Shown: positions 25,158 through 32,455 of the stretch, in pieces
Numbering within the stretch: the first letter of the stretch is position 1
Layout: each line of letters opens with the position of its first letter
Assembly: GCA_041183125.1 (NCBI GenBank)
Contig: JBEGMH010000078.1
Span: 1 to 37,141 of the forward strand
Direction: 5' to 3'
DNA length: 37,141 nucleotides
Source of the DNA: JADJPL01 sp041183125
GTDB taxonomy: Bacteria > Bacteroidota > Bacteroidia > Chitinophagales > Saprospiraceae
The notes under the pieces: generated by a model
Database searches by the model: none
Told to the model about the DNA's origin: nothing
What the model saw: the letters and a program-made list of their open reading frames with translations, nothing else
Translations under genes and position numbers: made by a program

Positions 25158-26132
25158 ATGAAAATCTCCATAGATACCATCAAGCAGCCCATCGGAGAGG
25201 AACTGGAACAGTTTGAAGCGCATTTCCGCCAGGCCATGCGAAGTCCTGTGCCCTTGTTGGACAAGATCACGTACTACATCGTACGGCGCAAAGGGAAGCA
25301 GGTGAGGCCTATGTTCGTTTTTCTGTGTGCCAAAATTTGCGGTGGGATTAGCCCGTCTACCTTCACCGCAGCCTCGCTGGTGGAGCTTCTCCACACGGCA
25401 ACCCTAGTCCACGACGACGTTGTGGACGATTCTTTTGAGCGCAGGGGCTTTTTTTCGGTCAATGCCCTTTGGAAAAATAAGATTGCGGTATTGGTCGGGG
25501 ATTATCTCCTGTCGCAAGGTATGTTGCTAGCCTTGAAAAACAAGGAATACCGCGTCCTAGAAATCGTCTCCGACGCGGTCAAGGCGATGAGCGAGGGCGA
25601 ATTGCTCCAGATTGAAAAAGCCCGCCGCCTGGATATCGAAGAAGAGGTCTATTTCGAGATTATCCGCCAGAAAACGGCTTCCCTCATCGGCTCCGCATGC
25701 AGTGCCGGGGCAGCCTCGGCGGTGAAAGACGAAGCAATGATCGAAAAAGTGCGCCTCTTTGGGGAAAAAATCGGCATCGCCTTTCAGATACGGGATGATC
25801 TTTTTGACCTGGGATACGATGATGTGGGCAAACCACTGGGCATAGACATAAAGGAAAAGAAGTTGACCCTGCCCGTCATTTTTGCCCTCAGAAAAGCAGA
25901 GCGCAAGGTCCGCAACGAGATGATCAACAATATCCGCCGCTACCACGACCAGCCGGAAAAAGTGCGCCAGGTCATCGAGTTTGTACGGAACAGCGGGGGG
26001 CTGGAGTATGCCCGCGACAAGATGTACGCGTACCGGCAAGAAGCGCTGGCTATCTTGTTCAGCTTCCCGGAGTCGCCTGCCCGCCAATCGCTTGCCGATT
26101 TGATTGCGTATGTGACGGAGCGGGACAAATAA
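25158..26132 (+). CDS. polyprenyl synthetase (trans-isoprenyl diphosphate synthase)
   Basis: This 324-residue enzyme joins isopentenyl diphosphate units to an allylic diphosphate, most likely making the side chain of menaquinone. It keeps the first Asp-rich motif DDVVD (86-90, in HDDVVDDSFERRG) and a second, DDLFD (213-217, in FQIRDDLFDLGYDD). GKQVRPMFV supplies the substrate-binding Arg. The second motif has Phe where many homologues have Ile/Tyr, which should not affect metal binding. Start: an ATG with AAGAAAGG 6-12 bases upstream. A TTG at 25131 in the same frame is less likely. Chain length cannot be read with certainty; an octaprenyl/heptaprenyl-type product is a guess. The gene ends 9 bases from the convergent NfeD-like gene. 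Confidence 0.92.
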   Translation: MKISIDTIKQPIGEELEQFEAHFRQAMRSPVPLLDKITYYIVRRKGKQVRPMFVFLCAKICGGISPSTFTAASLVELLHTATLVHDDVVDDSFERRGFFSVNALWKNKIAVLVGDYLLSQGMLLALKNKEYRVLEIVSDAVKAMSEGELLQIEKARRLDIEEEVYFEIIRQKTASLIGSACSAGAASAVKDEAMIEKVRLFGEKIGIAFQIRDDLFDLGYDDVGKPLGIDIKEKKLTLPVIFALRKAERKVRNEMINNIRRYHDQPEKVRQVIEFVRNSGGLEYARDKMYAYRQEALAILFSFPESPARQSLADLIAYVTERDK

Positions 26133-26141
26133 GGACGCAGG

Positions 26142-26732
26142 TCAGCGCTTGCTGTCCGTATCCCTGGGAGAGGAGGGATGGCCCGGCGGGTTCAGAGGTT
26201 CGACTAACACCGTGTGTTCGTCAATTACGCCTACTACCCGAACGTATATCCCCGTTTCCAGAGGAGCGCCTCCTGTGACGGCTTCCCAGTCGTAAGGGGC
26301 TTCGCGCAAACTCAGGTGTACCCGCCCCCGGCCAATCTGGTGCGGGGGTATGCGCTGCCGCACTTCCCCCACGCTGCGTACCAGGGCTTCGGGCTTGAGG
26401 CCTTTTCTTCGCATCTTTTTTCTCTGGAAAGCGAGCAACAAGCGGGGGGTCAGGGCAATGGCGGCCGAACTGGGCAGTGCCCAAAGCAAGACCGCTAGGA
26501 AGCTGTCCAGCCAAAGGCTTGCAAGGATGCCCGTCCACCCCAGGAATGCAAAGAAAACCAGTACCGAGAGTGGATCCGTCCACTTTTTTGGCCATCCTTC
26601 CGGACGCCCGCCCGTCCCCAGGAGCAGAAGGAGCAATACGAGGAGTATCGTCGCCACAATGGCAGCTACCCACCAAGCATTTTCAACGCCCGGATATTGC
26701 TCTATCGGATTCTGAAAGAATAAACTCAGCAT
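26142..26732 (-). CDS. NfeD-like membrane protein
   Basis: This 196-residue protein has three hydrophobic segments near 20-38, 55-72 and 74-95, then a basic turn (FQRKKMRRKG). A soluble C-terminal beta domain follows at about 112-185 (VGEVRQRIPPHQIGRGRVHL and VRVVGVIDEHTVLVEPL). The membrane-then-small-beta-barrel order and the GR-V-V--V/VEP pattern suggest the NfeD OB-fold. NfeD proteins usually work beside a stomatin/flotillin or an STOPP-type protease; none is adjacent here. The role is therefore unknown, perhaps membrane-quality or raft-associated. The tail is Pro/Ser-rich. It is convergent with the polyprenyl synthase gene, 9 bases apart. Confidence 0.65.
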   Translation of the reverse strand: MLSLFFQNPIEQYPGVENAWWVAAIVATILLVLLLLLLGTGGRPEGWPKKWTDPLSVLVFFAFLGWTGILASLWLDSFLAVLLWALPSSAAIALTPRLLLAFQRKKMRRKGLKPEALVRSVGEVRQRIPPHQIGRGRVHLSLREAPYDWEAVTGGAPLETGIYVRVVGVIDEHTVLVEPLNPPGHPSSPRDTDSKR

Positions 26733-26935
26733 GCTGTTCAGTTCGCAGGAAACCCAGGAGGAAGAACCCCGTGATCTCGTGACTAGGCTGGCTGCAAGGG
26801 GAACGATCGGGGGGCGATACGTTCTTTTTGCGTTGCAACAAGTCCATTGGCCAAAAGTAAAATTTTACCGCTAATGTTGTACCAGGTATAGACAAAATCC
26901 ATTCCTGCATAGACGGGGGCCTCTGGGAGTACATT

Positions 26936-26970
26936 AGACTTGTTGCGAGGGGAGCAACAAGTCTGTTTTT
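26936..26970 (+). terminator. hairpin formed by two repeat arms, with T-run
   Basis: agacttgttgc (26936-26946) pairs with gcaacaagtct (26954-26964) over the 7-base loop gagggga, and five Ts follow at 26966-26970. It looks like a Rho-independent terminator on the plus strand. The left arm plus loop matches the dispersed repeat agacttgttgcgagggg. Confidence 0.6.
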
Positions 26971-27024
26971 AAGGATAGACAAAAACTTTTTCACTCCTTC
27001 CTTACAAAATACGAAAAGTATTAC

Positions 27025-27032
27025 TAATTTTG
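27025..27032 (+). promoter_or_regulatory. rpsT promoter -7 element
   Basis: TAATTTTG is an exact TAnnTTTG match, followed by CGC and ending 36 bases before the rpsT ATG. Confidence 0.6.
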
Positions 27033-27068
27033 CGCTCCAATTGTTTAATAATCGAAGCAACCAAGATT

Positions 27069-27323
27069 ATGGCAAACCATAAATCTGCACAAAAGCGCAT
27101 CCGCCAGACGGCCAAGCGTCGCCTTGCCAACCGCTACTACAAGAAGAGTGCACGTACCACTATCCAGAAATTCCGCGACCTGACGGAAAAGGGAGAAGCC
27201 GAGCAACTGCTGCCCAAGTTGGTAAGCATGATAGACAAGTTGGCCAAGAAAAACACGTGGCATCCCAATAAGGCTGCAAACCTCAAGAGCAGCCTCATGA
27301 AGCACGTCAGCGCCTTGGCCTAA
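27069..27323 (+). CDS. rpsT: 30S ribosomal protein S20
   Basis: This 84-residue basic protein begins MANHKSAQKRIRQTAKRRL, the standard S20 start, and continues NRYYKKSARTTIQKFRDL and NTWHPNKAANLKSSLMKHV. The length is typical. S20 binds 16S rRNA early in small-subunit assembly. The frame is open to 27030, but the S20 consensus starts at 27069, and the promoter element at 27025-27032 lies just before. The gene is monocistronic, with its own promoter and a strong terminator at 27360. Confidence 0.97.
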   Translation: MANHKSAQKRIRQTAKRRLANRYYKKSARTTIQKFRDLTEKGEAEQLLPKLVSMIDKLAKKNTWHPNKAANLKSSLMKHVSALA

Positions 27324-27359
27324 GCCCTCAAGTCTTCTTCTCGCTGGATTTGGCCGGCT

Positions 27360-27412
27360 AAAAGCAGAAAGTAGGACAGATTTCGTCTGTTTCCTCTACT
27401 TTCTGCTTTTTT
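27360..27412 (+). terminator. rpsT terminator
   Basis: A 15-base arm (27360-27374) is perfectly complementary to 27396-27410. Inside it, acaga/tctgt forms a second small stem. A T-run (27407-27412) follows. This makes an in-frame ATG at 27414 an unlikely start for the next gene. Confidence 0.85.
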
Positions 27413-27473
27413 AATGGTGCAAATTCGTATTTTCCGCCCTGGTAGAGCCTGCTATTGGGACGCCCTCCTTTCT

Positions 27474-28580
27474 ATGAAGGACATCATCGAGTACTACCGG
27501 GACATCGTCCTCGAAATCGCCACGCCCTACAGCACGGGTACGGGTTTTTGCCTCCACAAGGCCGGCATCGCCGTCACGAACGAACACGTGGTGCGCGGCA
27601 ACCGGGAGGTGGTCATACACAGCGACCGCATAGGGAAGCAGTTAGCGCGGGTTTTGTTTACCGACATGCGCTACGACATCGCTTTTCTGGAACTCCCTGC
27701 GCAACCCTCGTTGCCGGACGCCCATTTGGCAGAGGGGAATGGGCTGCGGGAGGGAGATCCTGTAATCGCTATTGGGCATCCTTTTGGGCTCAAGTTCACG
27801 GCTACACAGGGCATTGTATCGAATATGCGGCACGAAATGAACGACGTGCTGTACATCCAGCACGACGCCGCACTCAACCCGGGCAACAGCGGCGGGCCTT
27901 TGGTGAACCTAAAGGGGGAGATCGCAGGGATCAACACCTTTATCTTGCGCGATGGCAATAGCCTGGGGTTTTCCCTGCCCGCCTCGGAGTTGCAAAAAGC
28001 AATTGCCGATTTCGAAGCGTCCGGCAGACAGGTCGGCACGCGTTGCTATGCCTGTAGCAACGTAGTGACCGCCGACCATGTGGAGGGCACCTACTGTCCT
28101 TTTTGCGGAGCCCAGGTCGAGCTTCCCGACCGGGCAGAGTTATACGAGCCGCTGGGAGTCGCCAAAACCATTGAGGAAATGTTGCGCCAAAGCGGCCACG
28201 AGGTAGCCCTTTCCCGCAGGGGCCCTAACGCCTGGGAAATCCAGCAGGGCAGTGCGAGCATCCAAATCTGCTATTACGAGCAAAACGGGCTGATCTCCGG
28301 GGATGCGTACCTATGTACCCTGCCCAAGACCAATATCAAACCGCTCTACGAGTTCCTGCTCCGCCAAAACTACGAGATGGAGAGCCTATCGTTCAGCATC
28401 AGCGACCAGGACATCATTTTGTCCCTGATGATCTTCGACCGCTACCTCAACGTGGAATCGGGCCTGTACTTGTTCAAATACCTCTTTGAAAAAGCGGACT
28501 ACTACGACAACCTGCTCGTGGAACAGTACGGGGCCATCTGGAAACTGGACGAAAAAGGAAAGCCGCAGGGCACAGACTGA
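27474..28580 (+). CDS. trypsin-like serine protease fused to a zinc ribbon and a YbjN-like domain
   Basis: This 368-residue protein has three parts. Residues 1-184 form an HtrA/S1C-type protease domain with a full triad: H38 (TNEHVV), D68 (RYDIAFLEL) and S139 (NPGNSGGP). Residues 191-211 form a zinc ribbon with C191-x2-C194 and C208-x2-C211. Residues ~233-360 resemble the YbjN / secretion-chaperone-like fold (TIEEMLRQSGHEVALSRR, then LYEFLLRQNYEMESLSFSI). There is no signal peptide or membrane segment, so it should be cytoplasmic, unlike DegP/HtrA. No PDZ domain is present. The ATG at 27474 is favoured over 27414, which abuts the rpsT terminator. The role is unknown; the ribbon and YbjN part may select substrates. 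It stands alone between rpsT and the PorP-like gene. Confidence 0.85.
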   Translation: MKDIIEYYRDIVLEIATPYSTGTGFCLHKAGIAVTNEHVVRGNREVVIHSDRIGKQLARVLFTDMRYDIAFLELPAQPSLPDAHLAEGNGLREGDPVIAIGHPFGLKFTATQGIVSNMRHEMNDVLYIQHDAALNPGNSGGPLVNLKGEIAGINTFILRDGNSLGFSLPASELQKAIADFEASGRQVGTRCYACSNVVTADHVEGTYCPFCGAQVELPDRAELYEPLGVAKTIEEMLRQSGHEVALSRRGPNAWEIQQGSASIQICYYEQNGLISGDAYLCTLPKTNIKPLYEFLLRQNYEMESLSFSISDQDIILSLMIFDRYLNVESGLYLFKYLFEKADYYDNLLVEQYGAIWKLDEKGKPQGTD

Positions 28581-28825
28581 CAATATTCCCTGAAAGCGGG
28601 CGTTCTGCAAAGGATATTACACCCATTACAAGGGAAACCATCGAAGGGCCCAAACGTGTTTTTTTCTGCCAAAAGTCGTACCTCGTGCGTGCATGCCCCT
28701 GTGGGCAACAGCCTTTAACGCAGTAGGTACCCCTTTTGTCAATGACTTTTACTATCATTGCGTCTGGAAAAACGGTTTCATCCATTTTTAAAAAAGATCT
28801 TACCTTGTTTGCAATGCTCAAGTGT

Positions 28826-29875
28826 ATGAAAAAATCCCAAATGCTGCTTGGTGTGCTGTGTGTTTTACTGGCCCAGGGCCTGCGGGCGCAGGACATCCAT
28901 TTCTCCCAGTTTTACATGTCGCCCCTGAACTTGAACCCCGCCATGACCGGGGTCATGAACTGCAACACGCGCATGGTGGCCAACTACCGCAACCAATGGG
29001 CCAGTATCCTGCGCTCCAATGCGTTCCGCACGTATTCTGTATCGTACGACCAGCGCATCCCTTCCGGGCGCTATGACTTCTTTGGGGTCGGGGGCACGTT
29101 TTGGGGCGACCGGGCCGGGGAAGCGAACTTCTCTACCATGACGGGAAAAGTATCCCTGTCGTACAGTAAGCGCATGGGAGGCTACCGGAAAAAAGCCAAC
29201 TACCTGGTCGTAGGAGCGGAAGGGGGCGCGGCACAGCGCAGCATTGACTTCCTCAACCTGCGCTGGGGCACCCAGCACGACGGCCAGGGCGGGTTCGACC
29301 CTACCCTCGACCCCCAGGAAGGGCGTTTCGACCGCGATAACTTCATCTTCGCCGATATGGCTGCCGGCCTGCTTTGGTTTATGGTGATGGACGACAATAC
29401 CAACTTTTATGTAGGCGGGGCTTTCCACCACCTCACCCGTGCCAACTTATCGTTTGACAGCGAAAGCGAAGACCTCATCTTCAGCCGTATCACGGCCCAT
29501 GCCGGTGGGGAATTTCCCATCAACAACACCGTGGGGCTACTCCCCGGCGTCATCCTCATGCGGCAGGGGCCACTCATGCAGGTGAACGCAGGCACCAGCC
29601 TCCGATTCAGCCTCGGGCAGGGGGCCGATGCCGGCCAAGCGTTTCAGGTGGGGCTTTGGAGCCGCATCGCCAATAAATTGGACACAGGGGTGCTGCAGGA
29701 TGCGCTCATCGTGTCCACCCGCTTTGATTTCAACAATTTCAGCCTTGGGTTCAGCTATGACGTGAACATGTCGCAACTCAAACCGGCTACGAATTCGCAG
29801 GGCTCTTTTGAGTTCGGCTTGGTGTATAAAGTATGCGGGAAAGTGAGCCGCGGCATCTATTGCCCCGACTTCTAA
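28826..29875 (+). CDS. PorP/SprF family type IX secretion membrane protein
   Basis: This 349-residue outer-membrane protein has a signal peptide (MLLGVLCVLLAQGLRAQ) followed directly by DIHFSQFYMSPLNLNPAMTG. That motif is diagnostic for the PorP/SprF family of the Bacteroidota type IX secretion system, where members help deliver and anchor surface adhesins. The rest is predicted beta-barrel, with Gly/aromatic-rich strands ending SQGSFEFGLVYKVCGK. The 28826 ATG (MKKSQ) is preferred; 28814 and an in-frame start at 28736 are alternatives. SprF-type proteins are often paired with a giant gliding-like protein, but none is next to it here. The following gene is bactofilin, 56 bases on. Confidence 0.9.
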   Translation: MKKSQMLLGVLCVLLAQGLRAQDIHFSQFYMSPLNLNPAMTGVMNCNTRMVANYRNQWASILRSNAFRTYSVSYDQRIPSGRYDFFGVGGTFWGDRAGEANFSTMTGKVSLSYSKRMGGYRKKANYLVVGAEGGAAQRSIDFLNLRWGTQHDGQGGFDPTLDPQEGRFDRDNFIFADMAAGLLWFMVMDDNTNFYVGGAFHHLTRANLSFDSESEDLIFSRITAHAGGEFPINNTVGLLPGVILMRQGPLMQVNAGTSLRFSLGQGADAGQAFQVGLWSRIANKLDTGVLQDALIVSTRFDFNNFSLGFSYDVNMSQLKPATNSQGSFEFGLVYKVCGKVSRGIYCPDF

Positions 29876-29931
29876 ACCCGGAAAAATAGGGCGTAAGCCA
29901 TCTTTTCATAGGTCATGTAATCGTTAATACT

Positions 29932-30366
29932 ATGTTCGGCAGTTCGAAAAATGACGCGGCCAAGGCCGCTGCAGCCGCAAATACCCCTAATACGGGCAAT
30001 TCCTTCAATAGCCTGGTCAATGGGACCCACATCGAGGGAAATGTGCACTCAGAAAAAGACATCCGCGTAGATGGCCGGATAAAAGGCAACTTGCACTGCG
30101 ACGCCAAAGTGGTCATAGGCCCCACCGGTGCTGTCGAAGGGGAAATCCGTTGCGTCAATGCCGTCATCGAAGGGAGCTTTCAGGGTAAACTCTACGTCCA
30201 GGAGTTGCTCAATATCCGAGAAACCGCTGATATCCGCGGGGATGTCCATACGGGAAAACTCATCGTACAGTCGGGGGCCGTGTTCAATGTGAAGTGTTCC
30301 ATGGGTCAGGAAGGGACGGAAAAACCGGTCAAAGCCAGTGCTCCTGCCCATGCCCAGTCTGAATAA
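29932..30366 (+). CDS. bactofilin (polymer-forming cytoskeletal protein)
   Basis: This 144-residue protein has a central bactofilin beta-helix (about 25-118) of short repeated strands: HIEGNVHSEKDIRVDGRIKG, GPTGAVEGEIRCVNAVIEGS, FQGKLYVQELLNIRETADI and RGDVHTGKLIVQSGAVF. Disordered tails lie on both sides, an Ala/Asn-rich start and an Ala/Pro-rich end. Bactofilins polymerise without nucleotide and shape cells or position complexes near the membrane. The stop overlaps the start of the next gene (atpZ-like) by 17 bases, so the two are translationally linked. Confidence 0.93.
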   Translation: MFGSSKNDAAKAAAAANTPNTGNSFNSLVNGTHIEGNVHSEKDIRVDGRIKGNLHCDAKVVIGPTGAVEGEIRCVNAVIEGSFQGKLYVQELLNIRETADIRGDVHTGKLIVQSGAVFNVKCSMGQEGTEKPVKASAPAHAQSE

Positions 30367-30604
30367 ACGAGTGGAAGAGGATCCGAAGCGGGCCGTTTCC
30401 CGCCTGCGCGATGTGGCCAAATACTCCGGACTGGCTTTCCAAATCGGTTTCATCATCTTGATAGGGGCCTGGGTGGGAAAAAAGCTGGATGCCTATTTCG
30501 ATACCGACCAACCTATTTTTACGTTGGTTTGCTCTCTGTGCGCGGTGTTCGCCGCCTTATACGTTTCTTTGAAGGACTTTATCGTTAAAAAGCCGCCCCG
30601 CTAA
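30350..30604 (+). CDS. AtpZ/AtpI-family small membrane protein
   Basis: This 84-residue protein has two membrane helices: GLAFQIGFIILIGAWVGKKL at about 28-47 and FTLVCSLCAVFAALYVSL at about 57-74. A basic, charged N-terminus (RVEEDPKRAVSRLRDVAKYS) precedes them. The pattern GLAFQIG...G..VGKKLD matches AtpZ (F-type ATPase gene 1). AtpZ is thought to help assembly of, or ion supply to, the F1Fo ATP synthase. It overlaps the bactofilin stop by 17 bases. A GTG at 30338 is an alternative start. The rest of the atp operon does not follow. Confidence 0.85.
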   Translation: MPSLNKRVEEDPKRAVSRLRDVAKYSGLAFQIGFIILIGAWVGKKLDAYFDTDQPIFTLVCSLCAVFAALYVSLKDFIVKKPPR

Positions 30605-30628
30605 GGTCTGGGCGTGGTATTTTTGCCC

Positions 30629-31006
30629 ATGGAGAGCCGCCGATTTTTGTTACAATTGTTGATTGCTGCTGTCGTCTGTGCCTTGGGCATAGGGCTTCTG
30701 TACCGCTTCCCGGCCATGGCGTCCGGGATTGCCCTCGCCTGGCAGTCGTTGGGCTTTTTCGTAGTCTTTAGCCTATTGATGTACGCAAGTGCACGGCGCA
30801 TCGCCAAGAGCGAAAAAAAAGAGCGCTACATCAGCCTCGTCTTAGGGTTCAGCGGCTTGAAAATGTTGTGTTCCTTCCTGCTCATCGCGGTATATGCCAA
30901 GACTGCGGAACCAGATTCCCGTTTGTTTGCCCTGCCCTTTTTTGGGATTTACCTCGTTTTTACGATATTTGAGTCTGCTTTCATGATCCGCATCGGAAAA
31001 CGCTGA
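30629..31006 (+). CDS. AtpI-like four-helix membrane protein
   Basis: This 125-residue hydrophobic protein has four predicted helices near 7-25, 32-54, 69-91 and 97-117. Short basic loops (ARRIAKSEKKERY) separate helices 2 and 3. Size, topology and position right after AtpZ fit the AtpI-like protein found at the head of Bacteroidota ATP synthase loci, but sequence identity alone would not have named it. It starts 24 bases after the AtpZ stop and probably shares its transcript. A GTG at 30614 is an alternative start. Confidence 0.65.
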   Translation: MESRRFLLQLLIAAVVCALGIGLLYRFPAMASGIALAWQSLGFFVVFSLLMYASARRIAKSEKKERYISLVLGFSGLKMLCSFLLIAVYAKTAEPDSRLFALPFFGIYLVFTIFESAFMIRIGKR

Positions 31007-31028
31007 GTTTTGCCAAAAAAAATGCCGT

Positions 31029-31514
31029 ATGCAGCCCGAACACGAGTTTTTTGAGGTTTCCGTCAACGGTGGCCAACCTTTGTCCCTCGATGGGGACACT
31101 TTGGACTTCATGCCCATCGGCCCCGACTCCTTCCATATCCTCATGGGGGGCCAGCGCTTTCAAGCTATGCTACTGGATGCCGATTACACAGCCAAGCGGT
31201 TCCGCATCCGGGTAAACGGGAGTGTGTATGAGGTCAAAATAGCCGACCGATACGACCAGCTCGTCGAAAAACTCGGCCTGAGCCGCCACGTCTCCACCAA
31301 AGTCAAGGATATCAAAGCACCTATGCCTGGCATGGTACTGGAAATCCATGCAGTTGAGGGGGAGCGGGTAGAAAAAGGCCAGGCCCTGCTCATCCTGGAG
31401 GCTATGAAAATGGAAAATGCCATCAAATCGCCCGGTGAAGGTATCGTGAAACGCATCTGCGTCCAAAAAGGGCAGGCAGTGGACAAAAACCAGTTGCTGC
31501 TCGAAATAGACTGA
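31029..31514 (+). CDS. biotin carboxyl carrier protein (acyl-CoA carboxylase biotin subunit)
   Basis: This 161-residue protein carries a C-terminal biotinyl domain (about 92-161) with LILEAMKMENAIKSPGEG, where K127 is the biotin attachment site. An N-terminal beta-rich part of unknown function lies at about 7-75. The KAPMPGMVLEI and EGERVEKGQALL segments are standard. It carries CO2 on biotin for an acetyl- or propionyl-CoA carboxylase. No carboxylase or carboxyltransferase gene is adjacent, so the partner lies elsewhere. It follows the AtpI-like gene by 22 bases and precedes the sulfurtransferase by 22 bases. Confidence 0.92.
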   Translation: MQPEHEFFEVSVNGGQPLSLDGDTLDFMPIGPDSFHILMGGQRFQAMLLDADYTAKRFRIRVNGSVYEVKIADRYDQLVEKLGLSRHVSTKVKDIKAPMPGMVLEIHAVEGERVEKGQALLILEAMKMENAIKSPGEGIVKRICVQKGQAVDKNQLLLEID

Positions 31515-31536
31515 TACTATCGCCAACTTTCCGTAC

Positions 31537-32397
31537 ATGCCGTTTACTCATCTCATCTCCGTAGCTGCCCTGCAAGCACACCTGCACCACCCCGACTGGG
31601 TGATCGTGGATTGTCGTTTTTCCCTCGCCGATACCGAAGCGGGCCGACGCGCCTATCAGTCGGGCCATATTCCGGGTGCGTGGTATGCGCATCTCGACGA
31701 AGACTTATCGGGGCTTGTCGTCAAAGGCAAGACGGGCCGGCATCCGCTCCCCGGCCCGGCGTCCTTGCAAGCGCGCTTTTCCGCTTGGGGCATAGGTGCC
31801 CATACGCAGGTAGTCGCTTATGACGATCTGGGCGGTGCCATGGCTGCTCGCCTATGGTGGTTGTTGCGCTGGTTAGGGCATGAAGCCGTGGCCGTGCTCA
31901 ACGGAGGGTTTCCTGCGTGGCTTTCTGAGACGGGCGAGCGCAGTACGGCTTTACCCACGGCGCGGGAGGGAGGGTTCACCCCTCGCCTAAACCCGGATAT
32001 GGCGAGGGACAGCCACTTCGTCGAGCAACACCTGCAAGATCCTGCCTTTCTCCTCGTAGATTCCCGTGCCCCGGAGCGCTATCGCGGCGAGGTAGAGCCG
32101 ATAGACCCTGTCGCGGGGCATATTCCCGGTGCGGTAAACCTCTTTCACGCAACGAATATCGGCCCGGATGGTCTCTTTTTGCCAGAAGAAGTACTCCGAC
32201 AAAAATTCGAGGTGCTGCTGCAGGGGCGCGAGGCAGCACAAACCGTCTTTTATTGCGGTTCCGGCGTGACGGCAGCGCATAACCTGTTGGCGATGGAGGT
32301 AGCGGGCATCGAGGGAGCCAGTATCTATCCAGGTTCCTGGAGCGAATGGATTGCAGACCCTTCCCGCCCCGTAGCACGCGGTGAAATCAAGTCTTAG
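31537..32397 (+). CDS. sulfurtransferase, tandem rhodanese (thiosulfate / 3-mercaptopyruvate type)
   Basis: This 286-residue protein has two rhodanese domains. The N-terminal one (about 8-135) lacks the catalytic Cys (VVAYDDLGGAMAARLWW), as usual for the inactive half. The C-terminal one (about 157-283) has the active Cys in FYCGSGVTAAHN, C240. The CGSGVTA loop favours a 3-mercaptopyruvate-type (SseA-like) enzyme over classical rhodanese, but both are possible. It transfers sulfur to a thiol acceptor or cyanide in the cytoplasm. It lies between the biotin protein and metF, 22 and 58 bases away. Confidence 0.93.
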   Translation: MPFTHLISVAALQAHLHHPDWVIVDCRFSLADTEAGRRAYQSGHIPGAWYAHLDEDLSGLVVKGKTGRHPLPGPASLQARFSAWGIGAHTQVVAYDDLGGAMAARLWWLLRWLGHEAVAVLNGGFPAWLSETGERSTALPTAREGGFTPRLNPDMARDSHFVEQHLQDPAFLLVDSRAPERYRGEVEPIDPVAGHIPGAVNLFHATNIGPDGLFLPEEVLRQKFEVLLQGREAAQTVFYCGSGVTAAHNLLAMEVAGIEGASIYPGSWSEWIADPSRPVARGEIKS

Positions 32398-32416
32398 AAG
32401 AACGAGTCAAATTTCG

Positions 32417-32424
32417 TAGCTTTG
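32417..32424 (+). promoter_or_regulatory. metF promoter -7 element
   Basis: TAGCTTTG is an exact TAnnTTTG match, followed by CGC and ending 31 bases before the metF ATG. This implies metF can be transcribed independently of the sulfurtransferase gene. Confidence 0.55.
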
Positions 32425-32455
32425 CGCGCGATTCTGTTCGCTCAAAACAACAGCC

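Larger units (their letters stand above)
26733..27068. other. intergenic region upstream of rpsT with repeat motifs
   Basis: These 336 bases separate the NfeD-like gene (minus) and rpsT (plus). They hold a hairpin copy of the window's dispersed repeat (26936-26964), a separate half-copy gcaacaagtc at 26835-26844, and the rpsT promoter element. A 125-codon minus-strand frame (26683-27060) crosses all of these and looks accidental. Confidence 0.5.

Noticed and set aside
26683..27060. 125-codon minus-strand frame upstream of rpsT
   Set aside because: It crosses the rpsT promoter element and the repeat hairpin, overlaps the NfeD-like gene start, and has no recognisable content.
30618..30625. TATTTTTG just before the AtpI-like gene
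   Set aside because: It is an exact TAnnTTTG match but ends 3 bases before the ATG, so it would give a leaderless mRNA inside an apparent operon. It is probably chance.
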